Source: Lachnospiraceae bacterium UBA7188
Lineage (GTDB): Bacteria; Bacillota; Clostridia; Lachnospirales; Lachnospiraceae
Direction of reading: 5' to 3'
Length of the DNA: 16,178 bases
Assembly (NCBI GenBank): GCA_002490995.1
Contig: DKVC01000073.1
Location: 5,883-22,060 of the forward strand
Part shown: piece after piece, positions 7,357 through 13,659 of the stretch
How positions within the stretch are numbered: position 1 is the first letter of the stretch
Layout of the letters: each line of letters opens with the position of its first letter
Translations under genes and position numbers: made by a program
The notes under the pieces: model-generated
Database searches by the model: none
The model's input: the letters and a program-made list of their open reading frames with translations, nothing else
What the model was told of the DNA's origin: nothing

Positions 7357-7410
7357 GCCTTCTGCCCTTTCGGTGAGGCGGCGGAACTGCAGATCCTTTC
7401 GATGTGCAGT
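7357..7410 (-). promoter_or_regulatory. Two small hairpins with identical GAAAG loops in the glnA leader
   Basis: On the minus strand P1 (7386-7410) has outer stem ACTGCA/TGCAGT and inner stem ATC/GAT around GAAAG. P2 (7357-7379) has outer stem GCCT/AGGC and inner CC/GG around GAAAG. They are 6 nt apart, and a T-rich stretch (TTGTTTTTG) follows P2. Paired hairpins before a T-run recall ANTAR targets. However, the best-paired loops are 5 nt and do not clearly give the A1/G4 hexaloop, and no strong terminator stem is obvious. Confidence 0.45.
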
Positions 7411-7435
7411 ATAAGGAAGTGTTAGTACCATCCTG

Positions 7436-7465
7436 ATTGTATCATGAATTTATGGAAAATGTCTA
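7436..7465 (-). promoter_or_regulatory. Probable glnA promoter
   Basis: On the minus strand TAGACA (7460-7465), an 18-bp spacer and TACAAT (7436-7441) with TG one base upstream of the hexamer. It predicts a leader of about 117 nt before the glnA ATG. Confidence 0.65.
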
Positions 7466-7515
7466 TGTTTTCACAACCCTATTTTATTTCATTTTGCTCC
7501 ATTTTATATTTCACC

Positions 7516-7544
7516 TTGACAAAATGTTTGTTGTGCGCTAATAT
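7516..7544 (+). promoter_or_regulatory. Promoter of the HTH/membrane-protein pair
   Basis: TTGACA (7516-7521), a 17-bp spacer and TAATAT (7539-7544). The -35 is perfect. The promoter diverges from that of glnA, 50 bp away. Its -10 forms the left arm of the 40-bp dyad at 7539-7578. Confidence 0.85.
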
Positions 7545-7578
7545 GAGGTTAGCTTCACATGAAGTTTATTTCATATTA
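7539..7578. promoter_or_regulatory. 40-bp nested dyad over the -10 and start site, likely operator
   Basis: The outer arms TAATATGA (7539-7546) and TCATATTA (7571-7578) are perfect inverted repeats. The inner arms CTTCA (7553-7557) and TGAAG (7560-7564) share the same centre, with 6 bp between inner and outer arms on each side. A two-fold symmetric site over the -10 suggests binding by a dimeric regulator; the XRE protein encoded downstream is the obvious candidate. Confidence 0.6.
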
Positions 7579-7649
7579 TTATCCAAATACACCAACCGCC
7601 CTGAACGGTACTGCGCAAATACTACAAACCACCGCCAAAGTACCCTGCG

Positions 7650-7756
7650 TATCGCACCCAGCCGAAAATACCTTACATATCGCACCACAGCCGAGTATAC
7701 TTTACATATCGCACCGCAGCCGAGTATGCTTTACATATCGCACCGCAGCCGAAAGG
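7650..7756 (+). repeat. 29-bp tandem repeat (3 full units plus a partial) in the 5' leader
   Basis: Units start at 7650, 7678, 7707 and 7736, each beginning TATCGCACC, then CAGCCGA, and the full units end CTTACA or TTTACA. The first is 28 bp, the next two 29 bp, and the last breaks off after CAGCCGAAAGG, just before the HTH gene. Units 2 and 3 differ at only two positions, so recent duplication is likely. The period is not a multiple of 3, which argues against a coding repeat. Confidence 0.9.
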
Positions 7757-7768
7757 AACAAATGGAAC

Positions 7769-7999
7769 ATGAAAACAAAAGTCAAGGAACTGCGTATTGC
7801 CGCCGGGCTGACCCAACAGCAGCTCGCCGATGCCGTCCATGTTTCCGCCAGAACCATCATCTCCATAGAAAAAGAGCTGTATAAGCCATCTCTGATGCTG
7901 GCTTACCGAATGGCACAGTTATTTCACACCACCATAGAGGATCTGTGCTGCCTGGAAGAAAATAAGAAGAAGGAGGACGAAGCCTATGCTAAAATCTAG
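7769..7999 (+). CDS. XRE-family (Cro/C1-type HTH) transcriptional regulator
   Basis: A 76-residue single-domain DNA-binding protein. The start MKTKVKELRIAAGLTQQQLADAV, then SARTIISIEKELYKPSLML and a C-terminus with MAQLFHTTIEDL, is the standard small HTH_3 fold of helices 1-5, with no sensor domain. The ATG at 7769 fits the family N-terminus; AAAGGA lies about 12 bp upstream, and the frame stays open further up through the repeats, so the start rests on homology. It overlaps the next gene by 14 bp, so the two are made together. Small regulators of this type often pair with a membrane protein; the signal sensed is unknown. Confidence 0.92.
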   Translation: MKTKVKELRIAAGLTQQQLADAVHVSARTIISIEKELYKPSLMLAYRMAQLFHTTIEDLCCLEENKKKEDEAYAKI

Positions 8000-8456
8000 A
8001 AACATAACCTATACCGACCGAATCAGAAGGAGAATCCGCCTGCTGTATCTGCTCCTGATTTCCATGGTGGCTTACATGGCCCTCCTTGTAGAGCTGGGAG
8101 GCGGTGATTCCAGGATTATGACACAGCTGGCCCAGGACGTCAGCCGCCTGATTTTTTTCGGCGGGATGATCTATGTCATCTCCAGAATTGTATACAATAA
8201 AAAACTGCTGAAAAACCGAATGCTGCTGAAGGAACAGATGCTGACCGAGCAGGATGAGCGCAACCGGTACCTGCACGATAAAAGCGGCGGAACGGTGATG
8301 GATATTCTTCTGGTCTTTTTGATGTTTATGAACTTCACTGCTTCCTTATTTGATATGGCTGCTTTCTACTCTGTCTTTGCCATTTTGGTTCTGGCTGTCG
8401 TTTTAAAGGCTGCCGCGTTTTACTACTACGGCCATTTTAAGGCGCAGGAGCCCTGA
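7986..8456 (+). CDS. Four-helix membrane protein paired with the HTH regulator
   Basis: A 156-residue integral membrane protein I cannot name to a family with confidence. It has a basic N-terminus (RIRRRIR), four likely membrane segments (about residues 19-35, 54-69, 104-120 and 126-147) and a central charged loop containing EQDER and DKSGG. A DER...KSG pattern before the second helix pair is common in small membrane proteins encoded beside XRE regulators in Firmicutes. The ATG follows AAGGAGGACGAAGCCT, a good ribosome binding site inside the end of the HTH gene. A regulator/membrane-partner unit, perhaps for envelope stress, is inference. Confidence 0.85.
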   Translation: MLKSRNITYTDRIRRRIRLLYLLLISMVAYMALLVELGGGDSRIMTQLAQDVSRLIFFGGMIYVISRIVYNKKLLKNRMLLKEQMLTEQDERNRYLHDKSGGTVMDILLVFLMFMNFTASLFDMAAFYSVFAILVLAVVLKAAAFYYYGHFKAQEP

Positions 8457-8653
8457 GCTCTGCCGGCGGTCTTTCTGATTGTAAACGGCGGTTGTAAACA
8501 AATTTCGCAGGTTCTTTCCAGAATCTTTCTCTGCATAGCCTGTTGGCAAGTCACTCCTGTCTGCGGCAACTGTGCTGTTGGACTCTGTTTTCCTGAGCGG
8601 GTGCGGAAAAGAAAAAAGTTCTTTTTGGGGGCAATAAAAACGCTGGAAGAAGT

Positions 8654-8679
8654 GGCAGGGGAACAAATCATCCCCTGCC
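8654..8679 (-). terminator. Hairpin after the DMT gene, possible bidirectional terminator
   Basis: A perfect 9-bp stem (GGCAGGGGA with TCCCCTGCC) and an 8-nt loop lie 4 bp past the DMT stop. On the minus strand TTTTT follows only after about 14 nt, so it is not a textbook terminator. On the plus strand no T-run follows. The rest of the gap (8457-8653) shows no gene. Confidence 0.45.
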
Positions 8680-8683
8680 CGGT

Positions 8684-9115
8684 TCATTTCCACTTGAAAA
8701 TAATGATGCCGGCCACTGCCACTGCCATCCCCAGGGCCTTGCGCCACTCCCAGGGCTGCTTCTCCACTCCGAACCAGCCAAAAAGCTCAATGATATAAGC
8801 CACTGCCAGCTGCGCCACCACAATCAGCATGACCGCTTTGGCAGGTCCCAGCATGTCCATGCTCTTAATTACGGTATAAGTGATAAAAGCGCCGATTGCC
8901 CCTCCCAGAAGCATATACTTCGGCTGCACCGTAAATACGTTCATCAGATTACTCCTGTCCGTACAGACCCAGGCGCCCAGGCAGACGAACAGCGCCGTCA
9001 GCTGCACAAATGCGCTTGCCGTCCAGATACTGGAAGATTTCGTCACCTGAGTGTTGAACACCCCCTGTACACTCATCAGCGCCCCGGAAATCAGGGCAAT
9101 AAAAAATCCAATCAT
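8684..9115 (-). CDS. DMT-superfamily transporter, YdcZ type (DUF606)
   Basis: A 143-residue hydrophobic protein with about five membrane segments. MIGFFIALISGALMSVQGVF and the later GGAIGAF and QLAVAYIIELFGWFG are typical of the YdcZ/DUF606 half-size DMT proteins, which function as pairs. The C-terminus RKALGMAVAVAGIIIFKWK matches the usual last helix. The ATG at 9115 is preceded by GGAAGGTG; an upstream reading to 9157 lacks the family N-terminus. The substrate cannot be told, and the gene stands alone. Confidence 0.88.
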   Translation of the reverse strand: MIGFFIALISGALMSVQGVFNTQVTKSSSIWTASAFVQLTALFVCLGAWVCTDRSNLMNVFTVQPKYMLLGGAIGAFITYTVIKSMDMLGPAKAVMLIVVAQLAVAYIIELFGWFGVEKQPWEWRKALGMAVAVAGIIIFKWK

Positions 9116-9214
9116 AGGCTGCACCTTCCTTTCAGGAACCGAAATTCTGCATCTCATACGGCTCCTTGTCTTTCAGTGTATCCTGTGACTGGAAATTTAT
9201 ACCCATGCTCTATA

Positions 9215-9402
9215 ACATTTGCCAACATATACTGCACGCCGGTTAAATTTGCAGCACAACCCGACTGCAGACCGCCAGCCAGATATTTTCCCAAAGGCAC
9301 CCATGCAAATCCTGGCGGTATGCAGTATAAATGTATAACGAGTGGGCACTTCTACATAACCAGGGGCAAAAACCGGTAAATGACTGTGCTCACGAGTTTA
9401 TA
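9215..9402 (+). repeat. Dispersed modular repeat, copy R4 (long form)
   Basis: It begins with ACATTTGCCAAC (9216-9227), as in R3. A module of about 110 bp follows, running from TATACTGCACGCCGG to TGGCGGTATGCAGTATA, with its ends inverted. The core follows at 9334-9402, TATAACGAGTGGGCAC to GTGCTCACGAG. Compared with R1, one stem pair changed on both sides (G-C to A-T), keeping the pairing. It lies 28 bp after the solute-binding-protein stop and fills much of the gap to the DMT gene. Confidence 0.85.
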
Positions 9403-9430
9403 CATTTGTCCGTCTGGAAACCTTCCTGAC

Positions 9431-10843
9431 TCACTTACCTGCAGCACTGACCTGCTCCGAAATGGTTCCGTCCAGTTCCTGCACCAGTGCTGTCACGTCG
9501 GCGCCGTTCCATACCTTTGAGAACAATCCCTCCAGCTGAAGCCAGAAATTCCCGGTCTCCATCATTTTCGGAAGCGGTATGCTGTCCGCATATTCCATCT
9601 TGAAAATCTGCAGCGCCCCGTTGTCTGCGTTTGCTCCCAGATACGCCGGCACTTTGCCGGTCATGTCATACATGGAATCCGCACATTCCGTCACCAGATA
9701 AGCCGCGAAACGGTTCGCCAGCGCCCCATGCTCCGAATAGCTGTTCACCGCCACCGCATTGGTAACGGACATGGGGCGGCTTTGCAGCTGCGCGCTCACC
9801 TGGGGCAGGGGCGCTATTCCGTACTCGAAATTCAGGCTTCCTTCCGCCTTCGCGTCCTCCAGGCACTTTACCACATCCGTTGTGGCAATGGTAAAGACCA
9901 GCTTCCCCTGACAGAAATCATCTATTACAGAAGTGTAATCCACCGTGTCCGATTCTATGAAAAAGAACTGGTTCAGCGCTTTGTAGACCTCCAGGCACTG
10001 GATTGTCTCCGGATTGTTAATATTGATCATCCCCGGGTCATCGCCGCTGTCCCCTCCTACGATCATATAATTGCCCACCATCCAGTAATTATAGAAAATA
10101 TCGGATACATCCCACTTCATGACGCCGTCCACTCCCAGAGGAACGTCAAAGGTATTGGCGATATTCAAAATATCGTCCACCGTAGCCGGAATCGCCTGGC
10201 TGTAATAGTTTTCCCGCAGAGCGGCCAGCTGCTCTTCATCCACTGCAATCCCGTCTGTCTCCTCCGGATTCTCATCCAGCTCACCGGCCTCCAAAAGCTC
10301 CTTCATTGCAATCTGTGACGCCCATTCCTGCAGATAAGTGTCGTTGTAGACAAGGGCACTGGTCTCAAAGAAAAGAGGATACCCCACCAGCATGTCCTGA
10401 TAAGTGACGGCAGAAAGGGCAGCCGCCGGAAAATTCTCCCCATTGCACACGCCTCCCACATCCTCAATCCTGGAAGCCAGCCCCGCCAGGCTTGCCTTCT
10501 CCAGCGAATCATTGCTGATAATATAGGCATCCGGCACCTGCCCGGAGGAAACGGACGCCCGGTTCACCGCCTCCAGATATTCCCCGTCGGAGACCAGCAC
10601 CGGAATCACCCTCACATCCTCCCGCTCCCCGAAAGAAACGGCAGCGCTGTTCAGGAAATTCGTCATGCTTTCATCGGAATACCAGAAATAAATTGTCTCT
10701 TTATCCGCAGACCAGGGCAGAAGCACTCTGGCACTCTCCCCTGACTCCTCATCATTTCCGGCCTGCAGGGTTCCCACACCGAAAAGGCCTGCCGCCATAG
10801 CCGCTACTACGGCCGCCGCAATCAACTTCTTTTTAAAATGCAT
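9431..10843 (-). CDS. Orphan extracellular solute-binding protein (sugar-type, family 1)
   Basis: A 470-residue periplasmic-binding-fold protein resembling MalE-type ABC binding proteins: ETIYFWYSDESM at the mature start, VPDAYIISND, the block with MLVGYPLFFETSALVYND, and QGKLVFTIATTDVVKCL. The N-terminus has a signal peptide (KKKLIAAAVVAAMAAG) with possible cleavage after LQA near residue 28. No Cys lies in this region, so it is not an obvious lipoprotein, unusual for a Gram-positive binding protein. No permease or ATPase gene is adjacent. It starts 8 bp after argD, with AGGGGG across the argD stop, so it is very likely co-expressed with arginine genes. The ligand cannot be inferred. Confidence 0.9.
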   Translation of the reverse strand: MHFKKKLIAAAVVAAMAAGLFGVGTLQAGNDEESGESARVLLPWSADKETIYFWYSDESMTNFLNSAAVSFGEREDVRVIPVLVSDGEYLEAVNRASVSSGQVPDAYIISNDSLEKASLAGLASRIEDVGGVCNGENFPAAALSAVTYQDMLVGYPLFFETSALVYNDTYLQEWASQIAMKELLEAGELDENPEETDGIAVDEEQLAALRENYYSQAIPATVDDILNIANTFDVPLGVDGVMKWDVSDIFYNYWMVGNYMIVGGDSGDDPGMININNPETIQCLEVYKALNQFFFIESDTVDYTSVIDDFCQGKLVFTIATTDVVKCLEDAKAEGSLNFEYGIAPLPQVSAQLQSRPMSVTNAVAVNSYSEHGALANRFAAYLVTECADSMYDMTGKVPAYLGANADNGALQIFKMEYADSIPLPKMMETGNFWLQLEGLFSKVWNGADVTALVQELDGTISEQVSAAGK

Positions 10844-10851
10844 TCTGCCCC

Positions 10852-12057
10852 CTACGCCTGCTCTTCCTGCGGTTCCATACAGCTCTCCAGAATATCAATC
10901 ATCTCGTCAATATTTGCTTTCGAAATAATAAGCGGCGGCAGGAACCGGATGATATTTTCTCCCGCATTGATTAAAATCAGCCCTTCTTCCAGCGCCCGGC
11001 TGATGATGTCTCTCACAGGACGGTCAAAGACCAGCCCCTGCATAAGCCCTGCCCCCCGGCGCTCCAGGATGCAGTCATACTTTTCCTTCAGCCCGTCCAG
11101 ACAGCTCTCCAGGTAAGGCGCAACCTCCCTTACATGCTCTGTTATATGATTTTCCTCGAATAAAGCAAGAACTTTCTCCACGGCCGTGCAGACCAAAGGA
11201 TTCCCGCCGTAGGTGGTTCCGTGATCACCGGCGGCAAGGGAATTCTGTGCCACCTTCTCCGTCATCAGGAACGCCCCCACAGGCACACCGCAGCCCAGGG
11301 CCTTGGCTGTGGTCATGATATCCGGCTTCACGCCATACTGCTGCCATGCGTACATATACCCGGTTCTTCCCATACCGCACTGGATTTCGTCGAAAATCAA
11401 CAGGATATCCTTCTCCTCACAGATTGCCTTTATTTCTTTCAGGAAACTCTCATCTGCCGGGTGAATTCCGCCCTCCCCCTGCACCGGCTCCAGAAGAATG
11501 GCACAGGTTTTGTCGGTAACCTGTTCCTTAACACTCTCTATGTCATTCAGATCGGCAAACCGTACATTTCCAATCATGGGTTCGAAGGGTTCCCGATATT
11601 TCGGATTTCCGGTCACCGACAGGGCGCCGAAGGTTCTGCCATGGAATGAATGGTTCATGGCGATAATCTCATGGTCAGTTCTGCCATCTTTGAGATAAGC
11701 GTATTTCCTGGCGGCTTTGATTGCGCCCTCCACAGCCTCCGCACCGGAGTTGGTGAAAAATACCCTGTCCATGCCGGATACTGCTTTCAGCTTCTTCGCC
11801 GCGTTGATGGCAGGCACATTGTAATAGTAGTTGGAAGTGTGCAGCAGCTTGTCGACCTGGGATTTCAGGGCGCTGTTGTATTCCTTATTGTTGTAGCCCA
11901 GGGCAAATACGCCTATGCCGGAGACGAAATCCAGGTATTTGATGCCGTCGGTATCATATAAGTATACCCCTTCCCCTCTGTCCAGCACAACCGGGTAACG
12001 GTTGTAAGTGTGAAGAAGCGCGCCTTCCGCTTCATCGATGTATTCCTGCATATTCAT
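10852..12057 (-). CDS. argD: Acetylornithine aminotransferase
   Basis: A PLP-dependent class III aminotransferase converting N-acetylglutamate semialdehyde to N-acetylornithine in arginine synthesis. The 401-residue product carries NSGAEAVEGAIKAARKYA, NHSFHGRTFGALSVTG, LLEPVQGEGGI, FDEIQCGMGRTG and the PLP lysine in TTAKALGCG (about K252). Length fits ArgD. The ATG at 12057 lies 10 bp after AGGAGG; a TTG at 12063 is closer to that site and adds two residues. The gene follows argB after a gap holding two hairpins and precedes the binding-protein gene. Ornithine or GABA aminotransferase is possible by sequence class, but the neighbours argue for argD. Confidence 0.95.
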   Translation of the reverse strand: MNMQEYIDEAEGALLHTYNRYPVVLDRGEGVYLYDTDGIKYLDFVSGIGVFALGYNNKEYNSALKSQVDKLLHTSNYYYNVPAINAAKKLKAVSGMDRVFFTNSGAEAVEGAIKAARKYAYLKDGRTDHEIIAMNHSFHGRTFGALSVTGNPKYREPFEPMIGNVRFADLNDIESVKEQVTDKTCAILLEPVQGEGGIHPADESFLKEIKAICEEKDILLIFDEIQCGMGRTGYMYAWQQYGVKPDIMTTAKALGCGVPVGAFLMTEKVAQNSLAAGDHGTTYGGNPLVCTAVEKVLALFEENHITEHVREVAPYLESCLDGLKEKYDCILERRGAGLMQGLVFDRPVRDIISRALEEGLILINAGENIIRFLPPLIISKANIDEMIDILESCMEPQEEQA

Positions 12058-12075
12058 AATCAATAATCCTCCTAA

Positions 12076-12127
12076 TTTAGTCGCTGCGCGACGGCACTAA
12101 AGAGTAAAACGCCTTCGCGGCTTTACT
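12076..12127 (-). repeat. Two adjacent hairpins between argB and argD
   Basis: Hairpin 1 has outer arms TTTAGT (12076-12081) and ACTAAA (12096-12101). A competing inner pairing, GTCG with CGAC (12080-12083, 12089-12092), is also possible. Hairpin 2 has AGTAAA (12103-12108) with TTTACT (12122-12127) around CGC/GCG. On the minus strand both precede the argD ribosome binding site directly. No T-run follows, so they are more likely RNA-processing or translation-control elements, or another dispersed repeat, than a terminator. Confidence 0.6.
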
Positions 12128-12152
12128 GCCGCCGGTCAGAACAATTTCCGCT

Positions 12153-13058
12153 CTAATTTGTATTTCCTTCCATGTGCTCCATTTCCTTGTCGTCCACAAT
12201 GGCGGTACCGATTCCCTGGTTGGTGAAAATTTCCAACAGCAGGCAGTGGGGAATCCGGCCGTCCAGGATATGGACGCGGTTTACGCCGTTCCGCACGGCA
12301 GCGGTACAGTTGTTCAGCTTGGGCAGCATGCCGCCGCCGATGTAACCGCCGGAAACCAGTTCTTCCGCCTGGGAAGCCGTAATCCTGGATATAAAGCCCT
12401 GTCTCTCCTTGAAATCCTTGTAAATGCCCTCGATATCCGTCAGGAATGCCAGCTTCTCCGCCTTCACCGCACGGGCAATGGCACAGGCCGCATCATCCGC
12501 ATTGATATTGTAAGTCCGGAAAGCGCTGTCCAGGCCTATGGGTGCTACGATAGGAAGGAAATCTTTCTCCAGTAAATCGTACAGCACCTTGGGGTTTACG
12601 CCGGTAATCTCGCCTACATAGCCGATATCCTGGCCGTCTGCGTATTTCTTCTCCACCTGCAGGAGCCCGCCGTCCTTGCCGCTGACCCCGACTGCCTTCA
12701 CCCCCAGCTCCTGTACCATGGTAACCAGGTCTTTGTTTACCTTGTTGAGAACCATCTCCGCGATTTCCATGGTTTCTTCGTCCGTCACACGCAGGCCGTT
12801 CACAAAGGTGGATTCTTTTCCTACTTTTCCTACCCAGCGGCTGATTTCCTTGCCGCCTCCGTGGACGATAATGGGTTTGAAACCTACCAGTTTCAGCAAT
12901 GTGACATCCTTTATGACATTTTTCTGTAATTCCTCATTGCTCATGGCGCTGCCGCCGTATTTCACCACGATAATCTTGCGGTTAAAGCGCTGGATATAGG
13001 GGAGGGCTTCGATGAGGACCTCCGCTTTCTGAAGTACTTTTTCCATGTCCTTTTCCAT
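12153..13058 (-). CDS. argB: Acetylglutamate kinase
   Basis: It phosphorylates N-acetylglutamate with ATP, the step after ArgJ in the cyclic arginine pathway. The 301-residue product has the amino acid kinase fold: the N-terminal helix with AEVLIEALPYIQRF, then IIVVKYGGSAM, IIVHGGGKEISRW, NGLRVTDEETMEI, INADDAA and the ending with GGMLPKL. The N-terminal extension is of the kind found in arginine-inhibited hexameric enzymes, so feedback inhibition by arginine is plausible. The ATG at 13058 is chosen by homology, with GGAAG upstream; the open frame continues to 13214 but overlaps the preceding gene. argD follows after about 95 bp. Confidence 0.96.
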   Translation of the reverse strand: MEKDMEKVLQKAEVLIEALPYIQRFNRKIIVVKYGGSAMSNEELQKNVIKDVTLLKLVGFKPIIVHGGGKEISRWVGKVGKESTFVNGLRVTDEETMEIAEMVLNKVNKDLVTMVQELGVKAVGVSGKDGGLLQVEKKYADGQDIGYVGEITGVNPKVLYDLLEKDFLPIVAPIGLDSAFRTYNINADDAACAIARAVKAEKLAFLTDIEGIYKDFKERQGFISRITASQAEELVSGGYIGGGMLPKLNNCTAAVRNGVNRVHILDGRIPHCLLLEIFTNQGIGTAIVDDKEMEHMEGNTN

Positions 13059-13179
13059 GGGTATCGCTTCCTTTCTCATTATAACCATTTTTCTGCTTAG
13101 GAACTGGCGGAAAATAACGGAATCTGCCTGTCCGCCTGGAATCTGCCGGAAAATATTGCGCAGGGAAAACTCAATGCGC

Positions 13180-13419
13180 TCACAAGTCTGACGTCTGTAT
13201 GCCCCTGCGGACAAAAAGTTTTATCAGAAAACAGATTGCCAGGATAACCAATGCAACCGCACCATATACCAGGATACTGCTGTACCACGGAGCAGACCAC
13301 GCGGCATATAGGCCTGGGTGTTTTTTATAATCCCAGCATACATAGAGCGCATGGCCTATCCACACCCCCACACTGCTTCCCATAATGATATTCAGTATAT
13401 TGTTTATTGTCTTCCTCAT
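13180..13419 (-). CDS. Small two-helix membrane protein of unknown function
   Basis: A 79-residue protein with two membrane segments (about 8-28 and 47-68) separated by a loop rich in aromatic residues (YVCWDYKKHPGLYAAWSAPWYSS), with a basic end (KLFVRRG). It has a ribosome binding site (AAAGGGA, rather far) before the ATG at 13419. I do not recognise a named family. It lies between argJ and argB on the same strand, about 120 bp before the argB start, so it is probably in the same transcript. Membrane location is clear; any link to arginine metabolism is only positional. Its stop codon lies in a short stretch (ATGCGCTCACAAG) resembling a repeat arm. Confidence 0.75.
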   Translation of the reverse strand: MRKTINNILNIIMGSSVGVWIGHALYVCWDYKKHPGLYAAWSAPWYSSILVYGAVALVILAICFLIKLFVRRGIQTSDL

Positions 13420-13519
13420 ATCACATCGTCCCTTTCTGCCCGGTTTTTTCCGCTGATGCGATCCGGCAACCTGGAATCCGTGATCAGTACAAAATACTTT
13501 TATTACACAACTAATACTA

Positions 13520-13547
13520 TATAATGCTTACACACAGAAGCATTATA
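13520..13547. promoter_or_regulatory. Perfect 10-bp inverted repeat with TATAAT on both strands
   Basis: TATAATGCTT (13520-13529) and AAGCATTATA (13538-13547) are exact inverted repeats around an 8-bp loop. On the minus strand the first arm is a perfect -10 hexamer for the downstream membrane protein/argB/argD genes, but no good -35 was found. It could be an operator, a weak promoter or a 3' hairpin of the argJ transcript. The rest of the gap (13420-13519, 13548-13598) is AT-rich with no gene. Confidence 0.4.
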
Positions 13548-13598
13548 CTGTACATAACACTTAAAATGAGTTATTCAGCATTTTGCATTGGAGCCACC

Positions 13599-13655
13599 TA
13601 TACTCACGGCTTATACTGCAAAATTAACCGGCGTGCAGTATAAAATATTTGCCAG
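13599..13655 (-). repeat. Dispersed modular repeat, reduced copy (module A)
   Basis: On the minus strand TGGCAAATATTT is followed by TTATACTGCA, a 13-nt loop containing CGCCGGTTAA, and TGCAGTATAA (a perfect 10-bp stem at 13611-13643). A remnant of the core's right end, GTGAGTATA, follows. The stem and loop match the left half of the R4 module at 9228-9255. The copy starts 4 bp after the argJ stop. Confidence 0.75.
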
Positions 13656-13659
13656 CTTT

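Noticed and set aside
7559..7768. Extended N-terminus of the HTH protein through the tandem repeats
   Set aside because: The frame is open, but the 29-bp period shifts frame each unit, the composition is unlike the domain, and the domain starts naturally at 7769.
13174..13186. ATGCGCTCACAAG resembling one arm of the dispersed repeat core
   Set aside because: Only one arm is present, with no matching partner or left tag nearby. It may be a relic but cannot be separated from chance.
13566..13592. Possible ArgR operator (ATGCTGAATAACTCAT on the minus strand) before the argB unit
   Set aside because: The half-sites do not fit the TGAATA...TATTCA spacing well; only one imperfect box is seen.
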